A stretch of DNA of 64,000 nucleotides from an uncultured Dyadobacter sp. (GTDB lineage: Bacteria > Bacteroidota > Bacteroidia > Cytophagales > Spirosomataceae). The translations under genes were made by a program, and so were the position numbers. The stretch spans positions 62,001-126,000 of the forward strand of contig NZ_CAMLSE010000008.1 in the NCBI RefSeq assembly GCF_946482605.1, read 5' to 3'. Of this stretch, positions 18,265 to 27,893 are shown piece after piece. The notes beneath the pieces are model-generated. The model searched no databases. It saw only the letters and a program-made list of their open reading frames with translations, and was not told where the DNA came from. How positions within the stretch are numbered: the stretch's first letter is position 1; the number at the start of each line of letters is the position of its first letter.

Positions 18265-19998
18265 ATGACTAATCACGAAACACTTCATATACCTAGCCGG
18301 TCCCGGAGACCATTTATCGGAGAAGAGTTTGACCTGAAGAAATGGGATGATGTGCAGCCATTTTTCGAAAACCTTAAAAACAGGGAAATTAAATCCGCCG
18401 AGGACCTTCGGCAGTGGTTTTTCGACCGCAGCGAAATAGAATCTTATCTGTCAGAGAATTTTGCCTGGCGTTACATCCGTCAGACTTGCGACACGGCCAA
18501 TACCGGCCTGATCAATGCATTGCAGTTCTTTATCACAGAAATCCAGCCCAAACTGGCAGAATACGGTAATGCGTTGGACAAAAAAGTGGTTGATAGCCCG
18601 TTCCTGGCCGAACTGACGGAGCCAGGCTTTGCCATTACATTGCGGGGCATGAAAAAAGCGATCGAGATTTTCCGCGACGAAAATATCCCGGTAATTACCG
18701 AAATGCAGACGGAGGAGCGCAAATATGGCGCCATCGCCGGAGCGATGACCGTGACACTCGACGGCGAGGAAATCACCTTGCAGCGCGCGGCGGATCGTTT
18801 GCAGTCCACCGACCGGAATATTCGCGAAGAAGCATGGCGGGCCATTAGCGGAAGGCGTTTTGACGATCACGGCAAACTGGATGGTCTTCTGAATCAGTTG
18901 GTTGCCCTTCGCGATAAAGTAGGCCGCAATGCAGATTTCGCCAACTACCGCGACTATATGTTCGCAGCCATGGGCCGGTTCGACTACACGCCCCAGGATT
19001 GTTTCAATTTCCATGGATCGGTGAAAAAGGCGGTCGTGCCCATTCTGAATGAAATGGCGGCGGAACGGAAAGCTGCATTGCAGGTCGACGCGCTTCGGCC
19101 CTGGGATACCAAGGTGGACCCCAAAGGTTTGCCGCCGCTGAAGCCGTTTGAAACCGGTGAAGAGTTGCTGGACAAAACGATCCGCTGCTTTTCGCGTCTC
19201 GATCCTTTTCTGGGAGATTGCCTTCGCATCATGAAAACCATGAAACACCTGGACCTTGAATCGAGGAAGGGAAAAGCGCCGGGTGGTTATAACTATCCGT
19301 TGGATGAGATCGGTGTTCCGTTCATCTTCATGAATGCGACTTCAAACCTGCGCGATATGGTTACCCTCCTGCACGAAGGCGGGCACGCGGTGCATTCGCT
19401 CGTAACGCGGGACCTGGCATTGAATTCGTTCAAACATACGCCGTCGGAGGTGGCGGAATTGGCCTCGATGTCCATGGAGCTGATCACCATGGATTTCTGG
19501 GATGAGTTCTTTGAAAATGAGCAGGACCTGAAACGTGCGAAGATCACGCACCTCGAGTCGATCATAGAAACGCTTCCCTGGGTAGCTACCGTCGATAAGT
19601 TTCAGCATTGGATGTATGAAAATCCGCAACATACGACGGAGCAGCGCACAGAGGCGTGGACGCGCATTTACGAGGAATTCACGGATACGGTAATGGACTG
19701 GTCCGGATTGGAAAATTTCAAAAAATACCTATGGCAGCGCCAGTTGCACATCTACGAGGTTCCGTTTTATTACATCGAATATGGTATTGCCCAACTGGGG
19801 GCGATCGGGGTGTGGAAAAACTATCGTCAGGATCCCGCCAACGGATTGAAAGGCTATCTGGATGCGTTGAAACTGGGCTACACCGCTACCATTGGTGAAA
19901 TTTACCAGGCAGCCGATATTCCATTCGATTTTTCGGAGCAGCATATCGCCGAACTGATGCAGTTTGTCCGGGACGAACTGGCCGAGTTAAAAAAATGA
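18265..19998 (+). CDS. M3 family oligoendopeptidase (PepF-like)
   Basis: 577 residues, of the usual PepF length. A zinc metallopeptidase that cuts short peptides in the cytosol; no signal peptide is present. The zinc site is His370-Glu-Gly-Gly-His374 in LLHEGGHAVHS, with the third ligand expected in the downstream SEVAELASMSMELI helix. A conserved C-terminal segment, YYIEYGIAQLGA, holds the substrate-binding tyrosines of the family. The gene stands alone, with its own -7 box just upstream. Confidence 0.9.
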   Translation: MTNHETLHIPSRSRRPFIGEEFDLKKWDDVQPFFENLKNREIKSAEDLRQWFFDRSEIESYLSENFAWRYIRQTCDTANTGLINALQFFITEIQPKLAEYGNALDKKVVDSPFLAELTEPGFAITLRGMKKAIEIFRDENIPVITEMQTEERKYGAIAGAMTVTLDGEEITLQRAADRLQSTDRNIREEAWRAISGRRFDDHGKLDGLLNQLVALRDKVGRNADFANYRDYMFAAMGRFDYTPQDCFNFHGSVKKAVVPILNEMAAERKAALQVDALRPWDTKVDPKGLPPLKPFETGEELLDKTIRCFSRLDPFLGDCLRIMKTMKHLDLESRKGKAPGGYNYPLDEIGVPFIFMNATSNLRDMVTLLHEGGHAVHSLVTRDLALNSFKHTPSEVAELASMSMELITMDFWDEFFENEQDLKRAKITHLESIIETLPWVATVDKFQHWMYENPQHTTEQRTEAWTRIYEEFTDTVMDWSGLENFKKYLWQRQLHIYEVPFYYIEYGIAQLGAIGVWKNYRQDPANGLKGYLDALKLGYTATIGEIYQAADIPFDFSEQHIAELMQFVRDELAELKK

Positions 19999-20016
19999 TA
20001 TTTCGGTAACCCACAA

Positions 20017-20048
20017 TTTGGTGGTTATGAAATTGGCGGTTATTTTTG
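20017..20048 (+). promoter_or_regulatory. Promoter of the small lipoprotein gene
   Basis: TTTG (20017-20020), a 20-base spacer and TATTTTTG (20041-20048): a complete Bacteroidota-type promoter 27 bases before the ATG. It is the best promoter match in the window together with that of rplM. Confidence 0.7.
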
Positions 20049-20075
20049 CGCACAATACTATGAACGATCAAAGAA

Positions 20076-20330
20076 ATGAAATTCAATAAAATAGTTGCTT
20101 TTGTTGCGTGTCTGGGCCTTCTTTCTTCCTGCGAATACCAAAAGTTCAATCAGAAGGATCAGAAAGACCTGAATGTTGGTAACGAATGGGTTTACGGAGT
20201 GAGCCCTGATTCCCTGCCACGCCAGATGTCTTTCAAGTATGACGCAAAACCTGAGCTGGATTCCCGCGTGAACGATATCCGTGCGAAGCTGTACGGTGGT
20301 AAAATTCCAAGCTCACTGGTTAAAGAATAG
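20076..20330 (+). CDS. Small lipoprotein of unknown function
   Basis: 84 residues. The N-terminus is a lipoprotein signal with lipobox LLSSC (Cys19). The mature part of about 65 residues is charged, with no motif I recognise. It has its own strong promoter and a strong terminator, so it is a single-gene transcript that may be well expressed, like small envelope lipoproteins. No function is assigned. Confidence 0.7.
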   Translation: MKFNKIVAFVACLGLLSSCEYQKFNQKDQKDLNVGNEWVYGVSPDSLPRQMSFKYDAKPELDSRVNDIRAKLYGGKIPSSLVKE

Positions 20331-20356
20331 TAACCGTTCATTGAGAAAATATACGA

Positions 20357-20389
20357 GATATCCCCACAAAATGGGGATATCTTTTTTTT
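20357..20389 (+). terminator. Rho-independent terminator after small lipoprotein gene
   Basis: Perfect stem GATATCCCCA with TGGGGATATC, 5-base loop, then eight T. It begins 26 bases after the stop. Confidence 0.9.
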
Positions 20390-20570
20390 GAGGCCTGTTT
20401 TGCCGATTGAACAATTTCAATACAGCCTTCTGCGTATTATCCCTTTGGCCAGCTTCCATTGAGTAAGTGAAGTTGTGACAATTGAACATTTTTAATTTAC
20501 TTTACGTATTCGAGGCAAGGTTGAATCCAAATTTTTAGAAAAGAACACGCAATTAAAAAGTATTGTAAAC

Positions 20571-21647
20571 ATGAACATAGCTTTGGTAACCGGCTCCGCC
20601 GGACTGATTGGAAGTGAATCGGTTGCTTTTTTGGCTGATAAGTTTGATTTGGTCATTGGTGTTGATAATAACCTTCGGCAGTACTTCTTCGGTGCGGATG
20701 GAAATACGGAATGGAACCGTAACAGGATCGAGGACGCATACGGCAACTACAAGCACTACTCAGCGGATATACGGGAAGTAAGCCAGCTTGAACCAATTTT
20801 CAAGGAGTATGGAACGGACATTAAAATGATCGTTCACGCCGCTGCGCAACCAAGCCACGACTGGGCTGCCCGCGAGCCTTTCACCGATTTCAGCGTGAAT
20901 GCCACAGGGACATTGAATATGCTGGAAATGACCCGCCTGCATGCACCTGAGGCTGTTTTTATTTTTACATCAACTAATAAAGTCTACGGAGACAATCCAA
21001 ACTACCTTCCATTGGTAGAATTGGAAACGCGCTGGGAGGTCGACGAGAGCCATCCTTATTTTGCAAATGGGATCGACGAGAACCACAGCATTGACCATAC
21101 CAAACACTCTATTTTCGGGGCTTCGAAAGTAGCTGCGGACATTATGGTGCAGGAGTATGGCCGGTATTTCGGCATGAAAACTGCTGTTTTCCGCGGAGGC
21201 TGTCTGACAGGCCCTAATCACTCCGGTGCACAACTTCACGGCTTCCTGGCTTATCTCATGAAGTGCGCGATTACCGGCACGCATTACACGATTTTCGGTT
21301 ATAAAGGCAAGCAGGTTCGTGACAACATTCACAGCCATGACCTGGTGAACATGTTCTGGCATTTTTACCAAAACCCTCGTCCGGGTGAGGTGTACAATGC
21401 GGGCGGCGGCCGTTTTGCAAACTGTTCTATGCTGGAAGCGATCACATTGTGTGAGCAGATCACCGGAAATAAACTTTCTTATTCTTACTCAGAAACCAAC
21501 CGGATCGGCGACCATATCTGGTATGTGAGCGACCTTTCTAAATTCAAGTCGCATTATCCCGACTGGAATTGGGAATACGGATTGGTTGAGACATTGACCC
21601 AGATCCACGACGGAATCTCTTCCCGACTGGGAGTAAAAACGGTTTAA
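20571..21647 (+). CDS. NAD-dependent sugar epimerase, CDP-paratose 2-epimerase-like
   Basis: 358 residues, extended SDR fold. The nucleotide-binding motif is Gly8-Ser-Ala-Gly11-Leu-Ile-Gly14. The middle region ([10 protein letters not shown], then [20 protein letters not shown]) resembles RfbE/Tyv-type CDP-paratose 2-epimerases. The place of the catalytic YxxxK reads Phe182-Gly-Ala-Ser-Lys186, so the tyrosine is phenylalanine. This may be a trait of the subfamily rather than loss of function. It is followed at 50 bases by a GT2 and then a GT-C transferase, so it probably makes a sugar nucleotide for a lipid-linked or surface glycan. The true substrate is unknown. Confidence 0.85.
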   Translation: MNIALVTGSAGLIGSESVAFLADKFDLVIGVDNNLRQYFFGADGNTEWNRNRIEDAYGNYKHYSADIREVSQLEPIFKEYGTDIKMIVHAAAQPSHDWAAREPFTDFSVNATGTLNMLEMTRLHAPEAVFIFTSTNKVYGDNPNYLPLVELETRWEVDESHPYFANGIDENHSIDHTKHSIFGASKVAADIMVQEYGRYFGMKTAVFRGGCLTGPNHSGAQLHGFLAYLMKCAITGTHYTIFGYKGKQVRDNIHSHDLVNMFWHFYQNPRPGEVYNAGGGRFANCSMLEAITLCEQITGNKLSYSYSETNRIGDHIWYVSDLSKFKSHYPDWNWEYGLVETLTQIHDGISSRLGVKTV

Positions 21648-21697
21648 GTCATTCAGAGCCTCCGGAAAAGCTTCCGGAGGCATCTTAACTCTCTCCC

Positions 21698-22645
21698 ATG
21701 CCTGAAAATTTCGTCATTATTATTCCCCAATTCAATGACTGGGAGGCGCTGAATCTGCTGATACAGAAGATAAATGCGGATTTAAATACTCCGATCCTTC
21801 AAAATACCACACTGCTCATTGTTGATGACTGCTCCTCCCGCGCGAGGACTCAGCCATTTGCCTCTTTCGGGGGAAAAGAACTGAAAGTGCTTCGGTTGTA
21901 CCGGAACCTCGGTCATCAGAAAGCCATTGCCATTGGACTCTCGTACGCAGCTGAAAACATGAATGCCGATAAGGTGATCGTGATGGATGCAGATGGCGAA
22001 GATGCGCCGGGTGATATCAATAAACTTGCCGCACGTTCCATCGAAGAGCCGGACAAGATTATCTTTGCCGAAAGGAACAAACGTACGGAGGGATTGCTGT
22101 TCAGATCTTTTTATGTGATCTATAAGTATGTATTCAAGCTGTTGACCGGCAAGGTAATCACGTTCGGGAATTTCAGCCTGGTTCCAAAAAGCCGTTTGCA
22201 GAATCTGGTACGTGTTTCTGAGATCTGGAATAATTATCCGGGTGGCATTATCAAATCGCGGATCCCTTACGATTCGGTGCTTACCAACCGCGCCAAAAGA
22301 CTCGCGGGTGAAAGCAAGATGAACTTTGTGTCTCTTGTCTTGCATGGGCTGAGCGCTATTTCGGTCATGGTGGACACTACGGCAGTGCGTATCCTGATTT
22401 TTTCATTATTCATGTCGGGGGTTGCGATTGCATTTATTTTCTTTATTCTCTTCCTGAAACTGATCGGCAATGCTACACCGGGCTGGGCTTCTACATTGGG
22501 TAGTACGCTGATGATCCTTATGCTGCAATCATTTCTGATTTCGCTTTTTCTGGTGTTTATGGTATTGCAATACCGGTCTCAGCAGCATTTTATTCCGGCT
22601 GTTCATTACCGCGACTTTGTGGAAAAGGTAGACTCGTTTAGCTAA
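21698..22645 (+). CDS. GT2 family glycosyltransferase with C-terminal membrane helices
   Basis: 315 residues. A GT-A fold domain (about 1-220) with the nucleotide-sugar motif Asp43-Asp44-Cys and the metal motif Asp97-Ala-Asp99 is followed by two strong membrane helices (about 232-255 and 268-292). This plan is that of polyprenyl-phosphate sugar transferases of the DPM1/GtrB type, which charge a lipid carrier with a sugar on the cytosolic face. The next gene is a GT-C transferase, the type that uses such lipid-linked sugars. Seven bases separate the two. Confidence 0.87.
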   Translation: MPENFVIIIPQFNDWEALNLLIQKINADLNTPILQNTTLLIVDDCSSRARTQPFASFGGKELKVLRLYRNLGHQKAIAIGLSYAAENMNADKVIVMDADGEDAPGDINKLAARSIEEPDKIIFAERNKRTEGLLFRSFYVIYKYVFKLLTGKVITFGNFSLVPKSRLQNLVRVSEIWNNYPGGIIKSRIPYDSVLTNRAKRLAGESKMNFVSLVLHGLSAISVMVDTTAVRILIFSLFMSGVAIAFIFFILFLKLIGNATPGWASTLGSTLMILMLQSFLISLFLVFMVLQYRSQQHFIPAVHYRDFVEKVDSFS

Positions 22646-22652
22646 TCGGAGT

Positions 22653-24266
22653 ATGATCAGTTTTGACAATTCACCGACTGTCTATTGGCTTATCGGCTAC
22701 CTGCTGGCAGGGATTGTCATTTTTGCTTCACAATACAAACCGGTGTCAACGAAGGCGTATCTGATCTTGGGCGTCATGCTGCTTGCGTGGATGCGTTTGC
22801 CTGTGATCGTTTTCAACCGTGAGCTTAATCAGGACGAGAGTCAGATGCTCAGTCACGCATTGACGCTCTTGCAAGACCCGGTTTATTGGCGGTCTGTCGA
22901 CGGCACGACTATTGGGCCGCTCGATAACTATCTGCTTGTTTTTCCCAAACTGCTTGGTTTTCAGCTCGATTACAGCGCTGCCCGCTTCATGGGGCTGCTA
23001 TGCGTCGCAGGTGCATGGCTGTTGCTATTCTCCGCCATCAGGAACTGGTTCGGCACCACTATTGCGCGGCGGATTTCCGTTGTGCCGCTGCTTTTTGTGA
23101 CTTTTACCCAAGAAGTCGATTTTGTCCATTATTCTAGCGAGCAACTTCCCGTACTGCTGCTGGCCTTTTGCATTTGGCAACTCTCCAAGCTTGATCAAAA
23201 CCAGGTACCCTCCGTTACCGGGCTATATTTTCTGGGATTTGCGGCCGGAGCGGTTCCTTTTGGAAAGTTGCAAGCCGTGCCCATTGTCGCTGTGATCGTC
23301 TTGTCGGCATGCTGGGTGCTGTTCCGGCTGTTTCAGCGGCACGGCGGGTTCAAACCTGCAATCGCATTGCTATCGGGCGGACTTACGGTGCCGCTTTTTT
23401 TCCTGGTGTTCACATTGTCGTTCGATGTTTTCGACGATCTGATAGACTTTTATATACTTGGAAATGCGATTTACGCGAATGGAAGTACCTTGGCTGACAT
23501 TCCTTCGCAGTTCTACAAAATCATTGCGCTCTCAACCGATTTTCAGTTTTTCAGCCTTGCCCTGATCATTCCAATGCTGATCGGGCTGGCTCGGATAGCG
23601 AAGCTTTATGTGCCGGGCAAATTAGAGCTTTATGTCCCGTTTACAATCCTTTTCCTTGTTCTGGCCAGTATTTATGCGATTACAAAGTCGGGCAATGATT
23701 TTATTCACTACCTCAATTTCTGCATTATTCCCTGGACTTTGCTGGCCGCCTACGGCTTTTCGGCTGTTGAAAGGTGGTCGCTGGCATTTCCTGCCATTAT
23801 TGCGGTGTGGTTTGGAGGATATGATGCGCTGCATTACGTGAAAGAGCGTCGACTGAATGCCTTCGATTCGGTAGGGAAGACCCAGTTACAGGAAAGCCCG
23901 GTTGTGACGGAAATGCTGAAACTGCGGAAGGAAGGGGATTATATGGTCGTTTGGGGTTGGAATTGCAGTTATTATGTAGAAGCCCAACTCGCCGAAGGGA
24001 CCGCGGAAAATCATTCGGAGCGCTCTATTTTCGAGCATCCCATGCGCGACACCTATCGTAAACGCTATATGTCGGATCTGGAACGGACCCGGCCTGCATT
24101 TTTCCTGGATGCTGTCGGCAAGAACAGTCATTGGGTGCAGGACAAAAAAACTCAGGGCATCGAAAGTTACCCTGAGTTGAATCAATATATCCGTAATCAT
24201 TATGTCCTGGCCGGTAACTTCGACGATGTTAGCCTCTTTATCCGGAAAGAACGTGCAGGTTTATGA
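22653..24266 (+). CDS. GT-C (PMT/ArnT-like) membrane glycosyltransferase
   Basis: 537 residues, about ten membrane helices with a soluble C-terminal tail of about 130 residues. An Asp61-Glu62 in the first large loop (NQDES) is the usual acidic motif of GT-C enzymes, which take sugar from a polyprenyl-phosphate donor on the outer face of the inner membrane. Together with the GT2 gene and the epimerase it forms a small glycan module. The acceptor is unknown. The stop overlaps the end of the convergent Rrf2 gene by 6 bases. Confidence 0.8.
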   Translation: MISFDNSPTVYWLIGYLLAGIVIFASQYKPVSTKAYLILGVMLLAWMRLPVIVFNRELNQDESQMLSHALTLLQDPVYWRSVDGTTIGPLDNYLLVFPKLLGFQLDYSAARFMGLLCVAGAWLLLFSAIRNWFGTTIARRISVVPLLFVTFTQEVDFVHYSSEQLPVLLLAFCIWQLSKLDQNQVPSVTGLYFLGFAAGAVPFGKLQAVPIVAVIVLSACWVLFRLFQRHGGFKPAIALLSGGLTVPLFFLVFTLSFDVFDDLIDFYILGNAIYANGSTLADIPSQFYKIIALSTDFQFFSLALIIPMLIGLARIAKLYVPGKLELYVPFTILFLVLASIYAITKSGNDFIHYLNFCIIPWTLLAAYGFSAVERWSLAFPAIIAVWFGGYDALHYVKERRLNAFDSVGKTQLQESPVVTEMLKLRKEGDYMVVWGWNCSYYVEAQLAEGTAENHSERSIFEHPMRDTYRKRYMSDLERTRPAFFLDAVGKNSHWVQDKKTQGIESYPELNQYIRNHYVLAGNFDDVSLFIRKERAGL

Positions 24267-24704
24267 CAGAATATCTGTCGAGGCGGCATTTTCTGCCTGC
24301 AACAGGTCGTTCAGCGTCGTTTTGTCGAGTACTGCCAGGTTAGCGTCACGCCATCTTTCGAGTACCGTGCGCAGGCTGCATGTTTCTTCGTCCTTGCAGT
24401 CGTCGCATTTGCCATAAAAAAACATGGAAACGCAGAGTGCAGGTGCGATAGGGCCGTCGATGATTCTCAATACTTTGGAAAAATTAACTTCCGCAGGGGG
24501 CACGCGTAACAGATAGCCGCCACCCTTTCCCTTTTGGCTCTGCAGTACGCCGTTGTTCCGGAGGTCAAGCAGAATTGCTTCCAGGAATTTTTTCGGAATT
24601 TTCTCTTTTTCAGCGATGTAAGAGATCAATACCGGGCCTTTTCCGTATTGTTCCGCCAAAACTTTCAGAGCTTTCAGCGCGTATTTAGCTTTTTTTGAAA
24701 TCAT
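24261..24704 (-). CDS. Rrf2 family transcriptional regulator
   Basis: 147 residues. Winged-helix domain at 1-70 (IAEKEKIPKKFLEAILLDLRN is the recognition region) and the dimer helix. It has four cysteines, Cys91, Cys100, Cys103 and Cys109, in the region where IscR and related Rrf2 proteins hold an Fe-S cluster, though the spacing differs from IscR. It could therefore sense Fe-S status, redox or NO; this is inferred. It is downstream of fadN on the same strand at 146 bases, so it probably has its own promoter, but I found no good -7 box. Confidence 0.88.
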   Translation of the reverse strand: MISKKAKYALKALKVLAEQYGKGPVLISYIAEKEKIPKKFLEAILLDLRNNGVLQSQKGKGGGYLLRVPPAEVNFSKVLRIIDGPIAPALCVSMFFYGKCDDCKDEETCSLRTVLERWRDANLAVLDKTTLNDLLQAENAASTDILS

Positions 24705-24850
24705 TGTTGATCAAATGGACTTTTGGGGTCAGCAAGCGTAAAGATGTACCGGTTTCGGCAAATATTTGCGTTGAAAAGTTCTAAATTTCGAATTTTCCAA
24801 CAAATATCCTATCCATCAGAACATAAATTGGGGAAACAATAATTCCCTGA

Positions 24851-27256
24851 TCAGTTTCGGGGCGCTTTTCCGCCGTTGAGCAACCCCTGCATTCTTTCCA
24901 GTGTTTTCTTCTCCCCGCACAATGAGAGGAATGCCTCACGTTCCAGATCGATCAGGTATTGCTCCGTCACTTGTTGGGGATAACTGAGGTCGCCTCCGTT
25001 AATCACATACGCAAGCTTGCCCGCGATTTTTGCGTCGTGGTCGCTAATGTAGTTGGCCAGGCGCATTTGGGTAATGCCTGCCATGAAAAGCGCAATGCCG
25101 GTTTTACCCTGTACCTTGATATCGTTACGGTGTTTCGGTTGGGTATAACCGTTTTCAGCAAGGTCAATGGCCGCCTGTTTGGCCTCAGCGATAAGCCTGA
25201 AACGGTTCAGCACGATCTGATCTTTCTCCTGAAGGTAGTTCATTTCCCGGGCTTCCTGAGCGGAGGTCGAGACCTTGGCCTGGGCGATGTTCATAAATGC
25301 ATTCTGAAGAATATTCAGCTCCGGATCACCTGCCTGATACATATCGGAGCAGCGCAGCGCCATTTCCTTGGTTCCACCCCCGGCGGGGATCAGGCCCACT
25401 CCAAACTCAACGAGCCCGATGTAGGTTTCGGCATGTGCCACGACCTTGTCGGCGTGGAGGGTAAGCTCACAACCGCCTCCGAGGGCGAGCGTATGCGGCG
25501 CAACCACGACAGGAATGGAAGAATACCGGGCACGCATCATCGTTTGCTGGAATTGCGCAATGACCATATTGATCTCGTCGAACTCCTGTTCAATGGCGTA
25601 CATAAACAGCATGGCCAGATTGGCCCCTGCCGAAAACGCCTCATTGGCCTCATTGCCGATCACCAGCCCGCGGAAATCTTTCTCGGCAATGCTTATCCCT
25701 TTCTGAATACCTTCGATCACCTCCGCGCCCATGGTGTTCATCTTGGATCTGAATTCAAGATTCAGGATACCGTCGCCCATGTCGTACAGATTAGCCCCGG
25801 CATTTTTCCAGACGATATTGTCCGACAAATTGCTCAGCAGGATAAAGCTGTCCTGGCCTGGTATCTTCTCATAAGATTTGGAAGTAATGTCGTAGTAGAA
25901 CCGCTTGCCTTTTTCAACCTTGTAAAATGACTCGCAACCTGCGGAAAGCATTTCATAAACCCATGCGGCGGGTCGGAGGTCAAGCGATTCCATGATCGCC
26001 AGCATACTGCGGACGCCGATAGCGTCCCAGGTTTCAAAAAGCCCGTATTGCCAGCCAAAACCGGCGGAAATGGCCTGATCCACCCGAAATATCTCGTCTG
26101 AGATCTCGGGAATGCGGAATGTGGCGTATCTGAAAATGTCCGCGAATGTCTTTCTGTAAAACTCGCCTGCCTTGTCTTTGCCTGCAACCAGCACGGCAAA
26201 GCGTTTGTACACGTCGGCAATGGCTTTGGTGCTTTCCAGCGTTTCGAATTTTACTTTGCCGGAGGGAGCGTATTCAAGTGATTTGAAATCGAGTGCCAGG
26301 ATGACGGATTTGCCCTTTTCATCTTTGATTTTTTTATAAAAACCTTGGCCCGTTTTGTCACCCAGCCATTTGTTGTCAAAAAGCTTTTGCATGATTTCCG
26401 GAAGACGGAATGCGTCGCGCGATTCGTCCTTTCCTTCGCCGGAAGCATACAAGTTGTTCGCAACGTGAACTGTGGTGTCGAGTCCAACGACGTCCGACAG
26501 CCGGTATGTTCCCGACTTGGGCCTGCCGGCGACAGGGCCGGTCAGCTTATCTACTTCGTCCACCGAAAGCCCCATTTCCTCTGCGACGCGGATGGTCTGG
26601 ATCAATGCGTAAATACCGAGGCGGTTAGCAATGAACCCCGGAGTGTCTTTGCATAGTACGGTGGTTTTTCCCAAAAACAGCTCGCCGTAATGCATCAGGA
26701 AGTCAATGATGCTCTGGTCTGTTTCGGCGGTCGGGATGATTTCCAGCAGGCGCAGATACCGTGGCGGGTTAAAAAAGTGCGTACCGCAAAAGTTTTTCCT
26801 GAAGTCCTCGCTCCGGCCTTCCGCCATCAGGTGAATGGGGATGCCGGAGGTGTTGGAAGTAATCAGCGTCCCAGGCTTGCGGAGTGCATCCACTTTTTCG
26901 TGAAGGCCTCGTTTGATGTCGAGCCGCTCCACCACCACCTCGATAACCCAGTCGTAATGTTTGATATCGGCCAGGTTATCCTCGAAATTGCCGAGTTTGA
27001 TCCGGGACGCAAATGCCGCGCTGTAAAGCGGCGCAGGTGTGGCTTTCAGTGTTTGTTGAAACGATTCGGAGACGATCCGGTTGCGGAATGCCGGATGTTC
27101 GGTAGTCAGGCCTTTTGCCTTTTCCGGATCCGAAAGGTCTTTCGGAACGATGTCGAGCAGCAATACCTCCACACCTATATTAGCAAAGTGGCACGCAATG
27201 CGGGAGCCCATAATGCCGGAACCAAGAACGGCTACTTTACGAATGGATCGATTCAT
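24851..27256 (-). CDS. fadN: 3-hydroxyacyl-CoA dehydrogenase / enoyl-CoA hydratase fusion (FadN type)
   Basis: 801 residues. Catalyses two steps of fatty acid beta-oxidation. The order is dehydrogenase first: NAD-binding Gly12-Ser-Gly14-Ile-Met-Gly17, then HFFNPP and the KDTPGFIANRL segment, with the crotonase domain at the C-terminus (about 500-720; ALGGGCELTLHAD and FGVGLIPAGGGTKE oxyanion and catalytic regions). This is the reverse of FadB and fits FadN of Bacillus. The usual partner thiolase (fadA) and acyl-CoA dehydrogenase are not next to it here. It follows a MarR gene at 38 bases and is likely in one transcript with it. Confidence 0.92.
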   Translation of the reverse strand: MNRSIRKVAVLGSGIMGSRIACHFANIGVEVLLLDIVPKDLSDPEKAKGLTTEHPAFRNRIVSESFQQTLKATPAPLYSAAFASRIKLGNFEDNLADIKHYDWVIEVVVERLDIKRGLHEKVDALRKPGTLITSNTSGIPIHLMAEGRSEDFRKNFCGTHFFNPPRYLRLLEIIPTAETDQSIIDFLMHYGELFLGKTTVLCKDTPGFIANRLGIYALIQTIRVAEEMGLSVDEVDKLTGPVAGRPKSGTYRLSDVVGLDTTVHVANNLYASGEGKDESRDAFRLPEIMQKLFDNKWLGDKTGQGFYKKIKDEKGKSVILALDFKSLEYAPSGKVKFETLESTKAIADVYKRFAVLVAGKDKAGEFYRKTFADIFRYATFRIPEISDEIFRVDQAISAGFGWQYGLFETWDAIGVRSMLAIMESLDLRPAAWVYEMLSAGCESFYKVEKGKRFYYDITSKSYEKIPGQDSFILLSNLSDNIVWKNAGANLYDMGDGILNLEFRSKMNTMGAEVIEGIQKGISIAEKDFRGLVIGNEANEAFSAGANLAMLFMYAIEQEFDEINMVIAQFQQTMMRARYSSIPVVVAPHTLALGGGCELTLHADKVVAHAETYIGLVEFGVGLIPAGGGTKEMALRCSDMYQAGDPELNILQNAFMNIAQAKVSTSAQEAREMNYLQEKDQIVLNRFRLIAEAKQAAIDLAENGYTQPKHRNDIKVQGKTGIALFMAGITQMRLANYISDHDAKIAGKLAYVINGGDLSYPQQVTEQYLIDLEREAFLSLCGEKKTLERMQGLLNGGKAPRN

Positions 27257-27294
27257 GTTACTAAGGTTGGTTTTCAGGATTTGGGTTGATGAGA

Positions 27295-27762
27295 TTATGC
27301 CAGATCGTCGGCGACTTCTCCTGCTTTCAGCTTCTGGTTCTCCTCTTCAACCAGCTTATTTATATCTTTGATCACATCGAAAAACACGACCAGCTTGTCC
27401 AGTGGTATCTTGTCCCTGATCATCGTGTTGAAAGAAATCACACCTTCGCGGGCCAGCTCCCTTTTTTCTTTTCCGAGCTCAGTAAGGACGATCCGGACAA
27501 AGCGTTTATCGTTTTTGCTCACTTCCCGCCTGATCAGCCCTTTCTCTTCCAGGGTTTTAAGCATTCTCACCAGGCTTCGCGGCTCCATTCCCAGGAGAGG
27601 CGCTATTTTCGTAGCTGGTGTACCAGTTTCGATATCGATGTTGAGCAGGACATACCCCATAGCCATGGTGGTGTCAAAACGGGCAGCATAGGCATTGTAC
27701 ATTCGGGATATGGAATGCCAGGCCCATTTGATCTGGAAATCAATTGTTTTTTCCTTACGCAT
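27295..27762 (-). CDS. MarR family transcriptional regulator
   Basis: 155 residues with the winged-helix of MarR proteins (TPATKIAPLLGMEPRSLVRMLKTLEEKGLIRRE, the wing following in NDKRFVRIVLTELG). It lies directly before fadN, so it probably controls beta-oxidation genes in response to an acyl-CoA or fatty acid, as in other Bacteroidota; the ligand is inferred. A good promoter lies upstream, and binding near it would give autoregulation. Confidence 0.9.
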   Translation of the reverse strand: MRKEKTIDFQIKWAWHSISRMYNAYAARFDTTMAMGYVLLNIDIETGTPATKIAPLLGMEPRSLVRMLKTLEEKGLIRREVSKNDKRFVRIVLTELGKEKRELAREGVISFNTMIRDKIPLDKLVVFFDVIKDINKLVEEENQKLKAGEVADDLA

Positions 27763-27801
27763 CGTTTCAAAAAGCTATTGGTATCAGTTATGCCCTCTTC
27801 A

Positions 27802-27833
27802 CAAATGTAAGCAATGTGATCATTATTATGCAA
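27802..27833 (-). promoter_or_regulatory. Promoter of the marR-fadN unit
   Basis: On the minus strand TTG (27833-27831), a 21-base spacer and TACATTTG (27809-27802). The -7 box is 39 bases from the MarR ATG. The spacer holds an imperfect palindrome around GATC that could be an operator. Confidence 0.55.
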
Positions 27834-27854
27834 GCATACTAATTTGACACCAAT

Positions 27855-27888
27855 AAAAAACACACCGCCTGGTCTCCTGGCGGTGTGT
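27855..27888 (-). terminator. Rho-independent terminator of the TlpA-like gene
   Basis: Stem of nine or ten pairs (27861-27869 with 27879-27887) with a run of six T on the minus strand. It starts right after the stop of the thioredoxin-like gene. Confidence 0.9.
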
Positions 27889-27893
27889 TGCCT

